From Streptomyces sp. NBC_00258 (GTDB taxonomy: Bacteria; Actinomycetota; Actinomycetes; Streptomycetales; Streptomycetaceae): a stretch of 64,000 bases of DNA. Under the pieces are notes generated by a model. The model ran no database searches, was not told where the DNA came from, and worked only from the letters and a program-made list of their open reading frames with translations. Location of the stretch: NCBI RefSeq assembly GCF_036182465.1, contig NZ_CP108081.1, positions 2,666,001 to 2,730,000 of the forward strand. The letters are read 5' to 3'. Below, piece by piece: positions 25,989 to 33,307 of the stretch. The first letter of the stretch is position 1, and every line of letters starts with the position of its first letter. Position numbers and translations under genes: made by a program.

Positions 25989-27089
25989 GTGCCGAACTCC
26001 AAATCCGCCCTGAAGTCCCGCCCGGAAACCGGCCGTTCCCCGGGCGCCGCCCACTTCCGCACCTACCGGCTGACCCTGCCGCCCGTCTCCGGTGTCTTCC
26101 GCCCCCGGCTGGTGGGGCTGTGCGCGGGGCTCGCCGCCGCCACCTTCCTGCTGTTCTGCTGGGGCCTGACGACCGGCGACTATCCGATCGACTTCACCGA
26201 TGTCGTACGGGCCCTGGTGAACTCCGGCGACCCCGGCACCGTCCTCGTGGTGCAGGAACTGCGGCTGCCGCGCGCCCTGGTCGGGCTGCTGGCCGGGATC
26301 GCCTTCGGTGTCTCCGGCGCGCTGTTCCAGACCATGACCCGCAATCCGCTGGCCAGCCCCGACATGATCGGCCTCACCCAGGGCGCGGGCACCGCCGTGG
26401 TCGCGGGGATCGTGCTGGGCTGGGACGGGGGCCTGGGCACCCAGGGCCTCGGACTGTTCGGCGCCCTGGCCACGGCCCTGATCGTCTACGCGCTGGCCTG
26501 GCGACGCGGCACCACCGGATACCGCATCATCCTGGTCGGCATCGGCGTGGCCTGGATCTGCACGAGCGCCACCGACTACCTGGTGGCCAAGGGCGGACGC
26601 TTCCAGGCACAGGCCGCCCTCGGCTGGCTGGTCGGCAACCTCAACGGCCGTACGTGGGGACAGGTCGGCCCGCTCGCCATCGCGCTGGCGGTGCTGCTGC
26701 CGACGGCGCTGCTGCTGGGCCGGCTGCTGCGTACCCTCCAGCTCGGTGACGACGTGGCCACCGGCCTCGGCACCCGCGTACAGCCGGTGCGCCTCGCCAT
26801 CCTGCTCACCGGTGTCGGCCTGATCGCCTTCGCCACAGCCTCTGCGGGGCCCGTCGCCTTCGTCGCGCTCGCCGCCCCGCAGATCGCGCAGCGGCTGGCC
26901 GGCACCGCCTGGCCGCCCACGGTCGCCTCGGGTCTGACCGGGGCGCTGGTCGTCCTGGGCAGCGACCTCATAGCCCGTACTCTCGTCTCCGGCACGGAAC
27001 TTCCGGTCGGAATCGTCACCGGCGTGCTCGGCGCACCGGTCCTGCTCTGGCTGCTCGTCCGCGCCAACCGCGCGGGTTCAGGAGGTTGA
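25989..27089 (+). CDS. FecCD-family ferric-siderophore ABC permease 2
   Basis: 366 aa from the GTG at 25989, chosen because GGAGG ends 7 nt upstream. A GTG at 25983 overlapping the previous stop is also possible, and the open frame extends far upstream without biological support. The protein has a polar N-terminus of about 40 residues, then the FecCD fold: LRLPRALVGLLAGIAFGVSG, FQTMTRNPLASPDMIGLTQG, TLQLGDDVATGLG, GPVAFVALAAPQIAQRL and a final GVLGAPVLLWLL. It is the second half of the permease heterodimer with the preceding gene and is followed 4 bp later by the ATPase gene. Confidence 0.95.
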   Translation: MPNSKSALKSRPETGRSPGAAHFRTYRLTLPPVSGVFRPRLVGLCAGLAAATFLLFCWGLTTGDYPIDFTDVVRALVNSGDPGTVLVVQELRLPRALVGLLAGIAFGVSGALFQTMTRNPLASPDMIGLTQGAGTAVVAGIVLGWDGGLGTQGLGLFGALATALIVYALAWRRGTTGYRIILVGIGVAWICTSATDYLVAKGGRFQAQAALGWLVGNLNGRTWGQVGPLAIALAVLLPTALLLGRLLRTLQLGDDVATGLGTRVQPVRLAILLTGVGLIAFATASAGPVAFVALAAPQIAQRLAGTAWPPTVASGLTGALVVLGSDLIARTLVSGTELPVGIVTGVLGAPVLLWLLVRANRAGSGG

Positions 27090-27093
27090 TCCC

Positions 27094-27969
27094 ATGTCGG
27101 CTGACTCCCTGTCGACCGAGTCCACTGACCAAGGGTCGACCAGCCACCCGGACCTGCGCGCGAGCGGTCTGCGGCTGGCCTACGACAACCGGCTCGTCGT
27201 GGACGGCCTCGACCTCGCCGTGCCGCCCGGCCGGATCACGGCCATCGTCGGCGCCAACGCGTGCGGCAAGTCCACCCTGCTGCGCGCCCTCGCCCGGCTG
27301 CTGGCACCCAAGGAGGGGTCCGTGCACCTGGACGGCCGGGCGCTGCACTCCATCCCGAGCAGGGAGCTCGCCCAGCGCCTCGGCATCCTGCCGCAGAGCC
27401 CGGTCGCGCCCGAGGGGCTGACCGTCATCGACCTGGTCAACCGGGGCCGTTCACCGCATCAGACGTGGTGGCGGCAGTGGTCGAAGGCCGACGAGCAGGC
27501 CGTGCACCAGGCGCTGGACGCGACCAACATGACCGACCTCGCCGACCGGCCCGTCGACGAGCTCTCCGGCGGCCAGCGCCAGCGCGCCTGGATCGCCATG
27601 GCGGTCGCCCAGGGCACGCCCGTACTGCTGCTGGACGAGCCGACGACGTATCTGGACCTGGCCCACCAGATCGATGTGCTGGACCTGATCACCGACCTCA
27701 ACCGGCGTGAGAACCGCACGGTCGTGATGGTGCTCCACGACCTGAACCAGGCCTGCCGGTACGCCGATCACGTCGTCGCCATGAAGTCCGGGCGGATCGT
27801 CGCCGAGGGCAGTCCGGCCGAGGTCATCACCGCCGAGACCGTCGAGAACGTCTTCGACCTGACCTGCCAGATCACGATGGACCCGGTCAGCGGCACCCCA
27901 CTGGTGATCCCGATGGGCCGCCACCACGGGGCCCCACCGCTGGAGGCGGCGGTCCCGGCGGCAGAGTGA
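27094..27969 (+). CDS. Ferric-siderophore ABC importer ATP-binding protein
   Basis: 291 aa, FecE/FepC type. Walker A GANACGKST at about 53-61, Q-loop in LGILPQSPVAPEGLT, signature LSGGQRQRAWIAMAVAQG, Walker B VLLLDEPTTYLDL, and H-loop VVMVLHDLNQA are all intact. It powers the two permeases just upstream. GGAGG lies before the ATG and the gene is 4 bp from permease 2. The binding protein for the system is encoded away from this unit (35.2-36.3 kb). Transcription ends at a 34-bp perfect palindrome directly after the stop codon. Confidence 0.97.
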   Translation: MSADSLSTESTDQGSTSHPDLRASGLRLAYDNRLVVDGLDLAVPPGRITAIVGANACGKSTLLRALARLLAPKEGSVHLDGRALHSIPSRELAQRLGILPQSPVAPEGLTVIDLVNRGRSPHQTWWRQWSKADEQAVHQALDATNMTDLADRPVDELSGGQRQRAWIAMAVAQGTPVLLLDEPTTYLDLAHQIDVLDLITDLNRRENRTVVMVLHDLNQACRYADHVVAMKSGRIVAEGSPAEVITAETVENVFDLTCQITMDPVSGTPLVIPMGRHHGAPPLEAAVPAAE

Positions 27970-27970
27970 C

Positions 27971-28004
27971 AGCGCCGCGCTTCGCCCGGGCGAAGCGCGG
28001 CGCT
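27971..28004. terminator. Bidirectional terminator, 34-bp perfect palindrome
   Basis: A 17-bp arm (AGCGCCGCGCTTCGCCC) is followed immediately by its exact reverse complement. It starts 1 bp after the ATPase stop and lies in the gap between convergent genes, so it can terminate both strands. There is no U-tract, as is usual in actinobacteria. Confidence 0.85.
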
Positions 28005-28101
28005 CAGGGGCGCGGGGCTGCGTCGATATGCGGCTCCGCCGCGTGGGCGCGAACAGCCCTCACCGCCCCGCAGCCGAATCACCCTGCTTCCGGCGGAGCG
28101 T

Positions 28102-29094
28102 TCACACGGGGTCCGGCACGATCGTCGTCCCGGTTCCAACCGCACCGGCCAGCCCGTCGAGCAACGCATGCGGCGCACGCCCGTCGAGCACCCGGGCCAC
28201 CCCGACACCAGCCCTGACGGCCCTCAGACACGCCTCCATCTTGGGCCCCATCCCACCATCGAGACTTGGCAGCAGCCGCTGCAACTCCCCCGCTCCGATC
28301 CGGTCGACGACCTGGTCGCTCGCGGGCCAGTCGGCGTACAGCCCGGGCACGTCGGTGAGGACGACCAGGACCCGGGTCCCCAGCGCGGCGGCCATCGCCC
28401 CCGCCGCCGTGTCCGCGTTGACGTTGTAGACCTGTCCGTCCTCGCCCCGGCCGACGGAGGAGACCACCGGGATGTGACCGCTGTCGAGCAGGATGCGCAC
28501 GACCGCGGTGTTCACCCGTGCCACGTCCCCGACGAGCCCGATGTCCACGGGCTCACCTGCCACTTCGGCGTACCGCTTGACCGCGGTGAGGGTGTGCCCG
28601 TCCTCTCCGCTGAGGCCGACGGCGTACGGCCCGTGCTCGTTCAGCAGTCCCACGAGGTCCTTCTGGACCTTGCCGGACAGCACCATCCGTACGACCTCCA
28701 TGGTCTCCGGGGTGGTGACCCGAAGACCTTGCAGGAAGGCTGACTTGAGCCCGAGCCGGTCCAGGTGGACGCCGATCTGCGGGCCGCCGCCGTGCACCAC
28801 GACCGGCCGGACACCGGCGCGGAACAGTGTGAGCACGTCCTGGGCGAAGGCCCGCCGGAGCGTGTCGTCGGTCATCGCGTTGCCGCCGTACTTGACGACG
28901 ACCGTGTGTCCGCGCAGGGGTGCAAGCGCCGCGAGGCGATCGGCGAGGCCGGGCGACGGGGCCGCGTCGGCCACCGCCACCCCGCTCAGGACGGCCCCGC
29001 TCAGGACCGTCGCGTCCGGAACCGCCTGTTCGAGGACGGCCTCGTCCAGGACGGTCCCGTCGAGGACCTCCCCGTTCGCGAGAGCCCCGCTCAC
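28102..29094 (-). CDS. Acetylglutamate kinase homologue with repeat-bearing N-terminus
   Basis: 330 aa. From about residue 48 it is a full amino-acid kinase of the ArgB type: VVVKYGGNAM (Lys68), VVVHGGGPQIG, SGKVQKDLVGLLN, GLSGEDG, YNVNADTAAGAMAAALG and LDGGMGPKMEAC. ArgB phosphorylates N-acetylglutamate on the route to ornithine, which this pathway needs in quantity. Residues 6-44 form an unusual five-residue periodic stretch with Val at 10, 15, 20, 25, 30 and 35, usually followed by Leu, resembling a short pentapeptide-repeat coil. GTG start overlaps the formyltransferase stop (GTGA), so the two are coupled. It may be a dedicated second ArgB, possibly relieved of arginine feedback, but that is inference. 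Confidence 0.9.
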   Translation of the reverse strand: MSGALANGEVLDGTVLDEAVLEQAVPDATVLSGAVLSGVAVADAAPSPGLADRLAALAPLRGHTVVVKYGGNAMTDDTLRRAFAQDVLTLFRAGVRPVVVHGGGPQIGVHLDRLGLKSAFLQGLRVTTPETMEVVRMVLSGKVQKDLVGLLNEHGPYAVGLSGEDGHTLTAVKRYAEVAGEPVDIGLVGDVARVNTAVVRILLDSGHIPVVSSVGRGEDGQVYNVNADTAAGAMAAALGTRVLVVLTDVPGLYADWPASDQVVDRIGAGELQRLLPSLDGGMGPKMEACLRAVRAGVGVARVLDGRAPHALLDGLAGAVGTGTTIVPDPV

Positions 29095-30038
29095 GGACGA
29101 GCCGTCAGGTAGCCACCCATCGTGCGGAAGTAGTCGGTCGCCGCGTGCTCCGCCCCGTCCTCGGTGCGGACACGCTTGACGACCAGCCCGCGCAGCCGGC
29201 CGTTGCGCGCCTCGGAGCCGGCGACGACGACCACTCCGTCGCCCTCACGGATGAAGATCCGCCCCGGAGTACCGCCGTAACGGCCCTCCGACACCGCGGA
29301 CTCGACGATCCGGAGCCGCGCCCCGCGGTGGTGGGTGAAGGCGTTGGGGTACGGGTCGCACTGGGCCCGTACCAGGCGCTCGATGTCCTCGGCGGGCCAG
29401 GACCAGTCGATGCGGCTGTCCTCCAGGGACCGCTTGTGGAAGAAGCTCGCCCTGCTGCGGTCCTGCGGTATCCAGCGCGCGCGGCCGGAGGCGATCAGGT
29501 CGAGCGACTCGTTCACCACCGGCGCGATCAGGTCGACCGTGCGGTGGAAGAGGTCGGTGACGGTGTCGGCCGCGCCGACCGGGACGGCCCGCTGCAGCAG
29601 GACGTCGCCCGCGTCGAGTTCGGCGTTCATGCGGTGCGCGGTGACGCCGACCTCGCGCTCGCCGTTGATCAGCGCCCAGATCAGCGGGGAGAAGCCCGCG
29701 TAGGCCGGCAGCAGCGAGTCGTGGATGTTGAGCGTGCCGTGGGGCGGCAGGTCGAAGACCTCCGGGGGCAGCACGGTCCGCCAGTTGTTGGCCACGATGA
29801 GATCCGGTGCCGCGTCCCGCAGGGCGGCGAGGAGTTCGGGATCGTCGGGCCGGTTGCGCAGCAGCACCGGCACACCGTGCTTCTCGGCCAGGTCGGCCAC
29901 GGAGTCGTCCCAGATCTTCTCGTACACGTGGTCGCTCTTGGGGTGGGTCACCGCCATCACCACCTCGTGGTCGGACTCCAGCAGAGCCTGGAGCGTGCGA
30001 TGCCCCCAGGTCTGATAGCCGAACATGACGACCCGCAT
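29091..30038 (-). CDS. N10-formyltetrahydrofolate-dependent formyltransferase (hydroxyornithine formylation)
   Basis: 315 aa of the methionyl-tRNA formyltransferase family, like CchA of coelichelin synthesis. The catalytic triad is visible: Asn104 and His106 in TLNIHDSLLP and Asp145 in AELDAGDVLL. The C-terminal OB-like domain follows (VRAQCDPYPNAFTHH). Start ATG at 30038 is preferred over 30065 because GGGAGG lies 7 nt upstream. The gene is divergent from the ornithine monooxygenase and shares the iron box between them. It should transfer a formyl group to N5-hydroxyornithine, giving the formyl-hydroxyornithine unit likely used by module 1. Confidence 0.95.
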   Translation of the reverse strand: MRVVMFGYQTWGHRTLQALLESDHEVVMAVTHPKSDHVYEKIWDDSVADLAEKHGVPVLLRNRPDDPELLAALRDAAPDLIVANNWRTVLPPEVFDLPPHGTLNIHDSLLPAYAGFSPLIWALINGEREVGVTAHRMNAELDAGDVLLQRAVPVGAADTVTDLFHRTVDLIAPVVNESLDLIASGRARWIPQDRSRASFFHKRSLEDSRIDWSWPAEDIERLVRAQCDPYPNAFTHHRGARLRIVESAVSEGRYGGTPGRIFIREGDGVVVVAGSEARNGRLRGLVVKRVRTEDGAEHAATDYFRTMGGYLTARP

Positions 30039-30067
30039 AGTCGATCCTCCCTTAGGACACACCATTG

Positions 30068-30086
30068 CAAGGTAAGGCTAACCTTA
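30068..30086. promoter_or_regulatory. Iron box between formyltransferase and ornithine monooxygenase
   Basis: CAAGGTAAGGCTAACCTTA matches 15 of 19 consensus positions. It lies 30 bp from the formyltransferase start and 39 bp from the monooxygenase start, so one operator can control both divergent genes. Confidence 0.88.
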
Positions 30087-30124
30087 TTTAACATCAGTGG
30101 CGCCTAGGGGAAGGAAAAGTTGCG

Positions 30125-31462
30125 GTGAACGCACTGCACGACGAGCCGGACGCCATCCTTGACGTGCTCGGTATAGGTTTCGGGCCGTCAAATCTCGCAC
30201 TGGCCATTGCGGTTGAGGAACACAACGCCCAAGCCGCTCCGGAGAACCGGATCCGCGCGGGATTTCTGGAGCGCCAGCCGTCGTTCGGCTGGCACCGGGG
30301 AATGCTCATCGAAGACGCCACGATGCAGGTGTCCTTTCTCAAGGACCTGGTCACCATGCGCAACCCGACCAGCGACTTCAGCTTCCTGTGCTTCCTGCGG
30401 GAGCGGGGCAGGATGGTGGACTTCCTCAACGCGAAGACGCTCTTCCCGCTGCGGATCGAGTTCCACGAGTACTTCGAGTGGGCGGCCGCCCGGGTGGCAC
30501 ACCTGGTCGACTACTCCGACGAGGTCGTCTCCGTGGATCCGGTCACAGGGCCCGACGGCGAGGTCCGCTGGCTGGACGTCGTCAGCCGCGCGCCCGGCGC
30601 CCCCGGGCAGACCATCACGCGAAGAGCCCGGAACATCTCGGTGGCCGTCGGTCTCGAACCGCATCTGCCGCCGGACACGGCCCTGTCCGACCGCATCTGG
30701 CACAACAGCCAACTCGTCCCGCGCGTACGCGAGTTGAACAAATCAGGGACACCGGTGGGCCGGGTCCTGGTGCTCGGCGCGGGCCAGAGCGCGGCCGAGG
30801 CCGTGGACTATCTGCACCAGTCCTTCCCCGACTCGGAGATCTGCGCGATCTTCGCGAAGTACGGGTACACGCCCGCCGACGACAGCCCGTTCGCCAACCG
30901 GATCTTCGACCCGGAGGCGGTGGACGTCTACTTCCAGTCCAAACCGGAGGTGAAGCAGTCCCTGGTCGACTACCACCGCAGCACCAACTACTCGGTGGTC
31001 GACATGGATCTCATCGAGCAGCTGTACGCGACGATGTACCGCGAGAAGGTCCAGGGCCGGGAGCGGCTGCGCCTGCGGAACGTGTCCCGCATCCGGGACG
31101 TACGCAGCCTGGACGACCAGCTGGAGGTCACCGTCGAGTATCTCCCCACAGGGGAACGGGAGGTGCTCTCCGCGGACCTGCTCGTGCACGCGACCGGCTA
31201 CCGCCCCCGGGACCTCGACACCCTGCTCGGCAGGACGGCGAAACTCTGCCTGCGGGACGACAAGGACGCCGTACGTGTCGGGCGCGACCACCGCATCGAG
31301 CTCACGCCCGATGTCACGGCGGGCATCTATCTGCAGGGGGCGACCGAGCACACGCACGGCCTGACCTCGACCCTGCTGTCCACCACGGCGGTCCGCTCGG
31401 GCGAGATCCTCGACTCGCTGCTCGCCCATCGCGCGGACGACCTGGCCGCGCGCACCGGGTGA
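30125..31462 (+). CDS. L-ornithine N5-monooxygenase
   Basis: 445 aa, FAD- and NADPH-dependent N-hydroxylase of the PvdA/SidA/CchB family, making N5-hydroxyornithine, the precursor of the hydroxamate groups. The FAD site is GIGFGPSNLALA (about 16-27), the substrate/flavin loop contains SFLKDLVTMRNPTS, the NADPH site is VLVLGAGQSAAEAVDYL, and the family ATGYRPRDL motif is near residue 360. GTG start with an A/G-rich ribosome site. It is divergent from the formyltransferase under a shared iron box and is followed after 150 bp by the exporter operon. Confidence 0.97.
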   Translation: MNALHDEPDAILDVLGIGFGPSNLALAIAVEEHNAQAAPENRIRAGFLERQPSFGWHRGMLIEDATMQVSFLKDLVTMRNPTSDFSFLCFLRERGRMVDFLNAKTLFPLRIEFHEYFEWAAARVAHLVDYSDEVVSVDPVTGPDGEVRWLDVVSRAPGAPGQTITRRARNISVAVGLEPHLPPDTALSDRIWHNSQLVPRVRELNKSGTPVGRVLVLGAGQSAAEAVDYLHQSFPDSEICAIFAKYGYTPADDSPFANRIFDPEAVDVYFQSKPEVKQSLVDYHRSTNYSVVDMDLIEQLYATMYREKVQGRERLRLRNVSRIRDVRSLDDQLEVTVEYLPTGEREVLSADLLVHATGYRPRDLDTLLGRTAKLCLRDDKDAVRVGRDHRIELTPDVTAGIYLQGATEHTHGLTSTLLSTTAVRSGEILDSLLAHRADDLAARTG

Positions 31463-31562
31463 GGAGCTGAGGCGACCGGGTGTGACGGCACGGATCCGCG
31501 TGCCGTCATGCCCGTACGGCCGTCCCCGGGCGACGCACCCTCACTGGGCAACGCTCGTCTAC

Positions 31563-31581
31563 TTAGAGTAGCCTCACCTAA
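31563..31581. promoter_or_regulatory. Iron box upstream of the exporter/binding-protein operon
   Basis: TTAGAGTAGCCTCACCTAA matches 15 of 19 consensus positions. It lies 31 bp upstream of the GTG at 31613. Its presence argues against the longer open frame from 31508 being the real start, because the box would then be inside the coding region. Confidence 0.82.
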
Positions 31582-31612
31582 GTTTTCTTCGTCCGATCCC
31601 GGAGGGGTGCGG

Positions 31613-33307
31613 GTGGTTCCTTCATATCCGACGGGGCGGGACGTCCTGCGGGAATCGGTCAGAGGGCAGCGGCGGGACGTCGCCCTCGGCTCGCTGCTCG
31701 GTTCCGGACATCAGATAGGCGAGGCGCTGGTTCCGGTCCTGATCGGTGTGGTCATCGACCGTGCCGTCACCAAGTCCGACACCGGCACCCTCGTCCTGTG
31801 GCTCGGCGTCCTCGCCGTGGTCTACGTGGGGCTGGCACTGAGCTGGCGCTTCGGCGCCTGGTCCGGCGACCGCGCCGCGGTACGGGCCGAACACGCCCTG
31901 CGCATCGCCCTCGTACGACGGGTACTGCATCCCGGCGGCGGGGCCGAGGAGGGCCGGCTGCCCGGCGCGCTCGCCAATACCGCGACCGAGGACGCCAAGC
32001 GGGTCGGCGCCGTCAACATGTCGGTCATGTACGGGATCTCGGCCCTGGTGGGCATCCTCACCACCGCCGTCGTCCTGCTGCGTACGTCGGTGCTGCTCGG
32101 CCTGGTCGTCCTGCTCGGCACACCCGTGCTGCTCTGGCTCGGACACCTGCTGAGCAAGCCGCTGGAGACCCGCAGCGAGGCCGAGCAGGAGCGCGCGGCA
32201 CACGCCTCGGCCGTCGCCGCCGACCTGGTGGCCGGACTGCGCATCCTCAAGGGCATCGGCGGCGAGTCGACGGCCATCGCCCGCTACCGCACCACCAGCC
32301 GCGACTCGCTGCAGGCCACTTTGAAGGCCGCTCGCGCGCAGGCCTTCCAGAGCGGCATGGTGCTCTCCCTGACGGGCTGCCTGATCGCCGTCGTCGCCCT
32401 CGTCGGAGGCAGGCTGGCGGCCGAGGGAAGCATCAGCCTGGGCCAGTTGGTGTCCGCGGTCGGGCTCTCGCTCTTCCTGCTCGGGCCACTCGAGGTGCTC
32501 GCGTGGGTCAACGCCGAACTCGCCCAGGGCCGCGCCTCGGCCACCCGGATCGCGGAGGTCCTGGCGACTCCGCACACCGTCACGGCCGGAGACCGGACCC
32601 TGGCCCAGCCGGTGCGCGGCGCGGTGCGGCTGACCGGCGTCAGCCACGGCGGCCTGCGCGAGGTGGACCTCGACATCGCGTCCGGCGAACTGCTGGGCGT
32701 GGTCGCGACCGACCCCGCGCACGCCACCGACCTGCTGCGCTGCCTGGCCCGGCGGGCCGACCCGGACACCGGCACGGTGGAACTGGACGGCGTCTGCCTG
32801 CGAGACCTGGACCCGGCCGAGATGCGTACGGCGATGCTGGTGGCCGAGCATGACGCGGACCTCTTCGAGGGCACGGTCCGCAACAACGTCACGGCCGCCG
32901 CCCCCGATTCCGCCGATCCCGAGCCCGCGATGACCGCGGCCGGCGTGGCGCAGGTCGCCGAGACGCTGCCCGACGGCGAGGACACGGCGGTCAGTGAGCG
33001 CGGCCGCTCGCTCTCGGGCGGACAGCGCCAACGGGTCGCCCTGGCCCGCGCGCTGGCGGCCGACCGGCCCGTCCTGGTGGTCCACGATCCGACCACCGCG
33101 GTCGACGCGGTGACCGAGGCGGGCATCGCGTCCGGCATCCGGGAGATCCGCAAGGGCCGCACCACGGTCCTCGTGACCACGAGTCCCGCGCTGCTCTCCG
33201 TCACGGACCGGGTGGTGCTGCTCGACGACGGCCGGGTCACGGACACGGCCCCGCACGCCGACCTGATAGCCCGTCACGAGACCTACCGCGCGGCGGTGCT
33301 GGCATGA
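31613..33307 (+). CDS. ABC exporter subunit A, degenerate ATP site
   Basis: 564 aa from GTG 31613 (GGAGGG 6 nt upstream). An N-terminal six-helix exporter domain (VPVLIGVVIDRAVT, LVGILTTAVVLLRTSVLLGL, LVSAVGLSLFLLGPLEVLAW) is fused to a nucleotide-binding domain. The P-loop is gone (GVVATDPAHATDLL instead of GxxGxGKST). The Walker B Asp-Glu pair reads His-Asp (VLVVHDPTTAVD), and the switch His is Thr (VLVTTSPALL). The signature LSGGQRQRVALARAL is perfect. It overlaps the next exporter gene by 4 bp (ATGA). I infer a heterodimer with that gene, exporting the finished siderophore. Confidence 0.92.
   Translation: MVPSYPTGRDVLRESVRGQRRDVALGSLLGSGHQIGEALVPVLIGVVIDRAVTKSDTGTLVLWLGVLAVVYVGLALSWRFGAWSGDRAAVRAEHALRIALVRRVLHPGGGAEEGRLPGALANTATEDAKRVGAVNMSVMYGISALVGILTTAVVLLRTSVLLGLVVLLGTPVLLWLGHLLSKPLETRSEAEQERAAHASAVAADLVAGLRILKGIGGESTAIARYRTTSRDSLQATLKAARAQAFQSGMVLSLTGCLIAVVALVGGRLAAEGSISLGQLVSAVGLSLFLLGPLEVLAWVNAELAQGRASATRIAEVLATPHTVTAGDRTLAQPVRGAVRLTGVSHGGLREVDLDIASGELLGVVATDPAHATDLLRCLARRADPDTGTVELDGVCLRDLDPAEMRTAMLVAEHDADLFEGTVRNNVTAAAPDSADPEPAMTAAGVAQVAETLPDGEDTAVSERGRSLSGGQRQRVALARALAADRPVLVVHDPTTAVDAVTEAGIASGIREIRKGRTTVLVTTSPALLSVTDRVVLLDDGRVTDTAPHADLIARHETYRAAVLA

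Noticed and set aside
31508..31612. Upstream extension of exporter subunit A
   Set aside because: It would place the iron box inside the gene and lacks a ribosome site, while GTG 31613 has GGAGGG.
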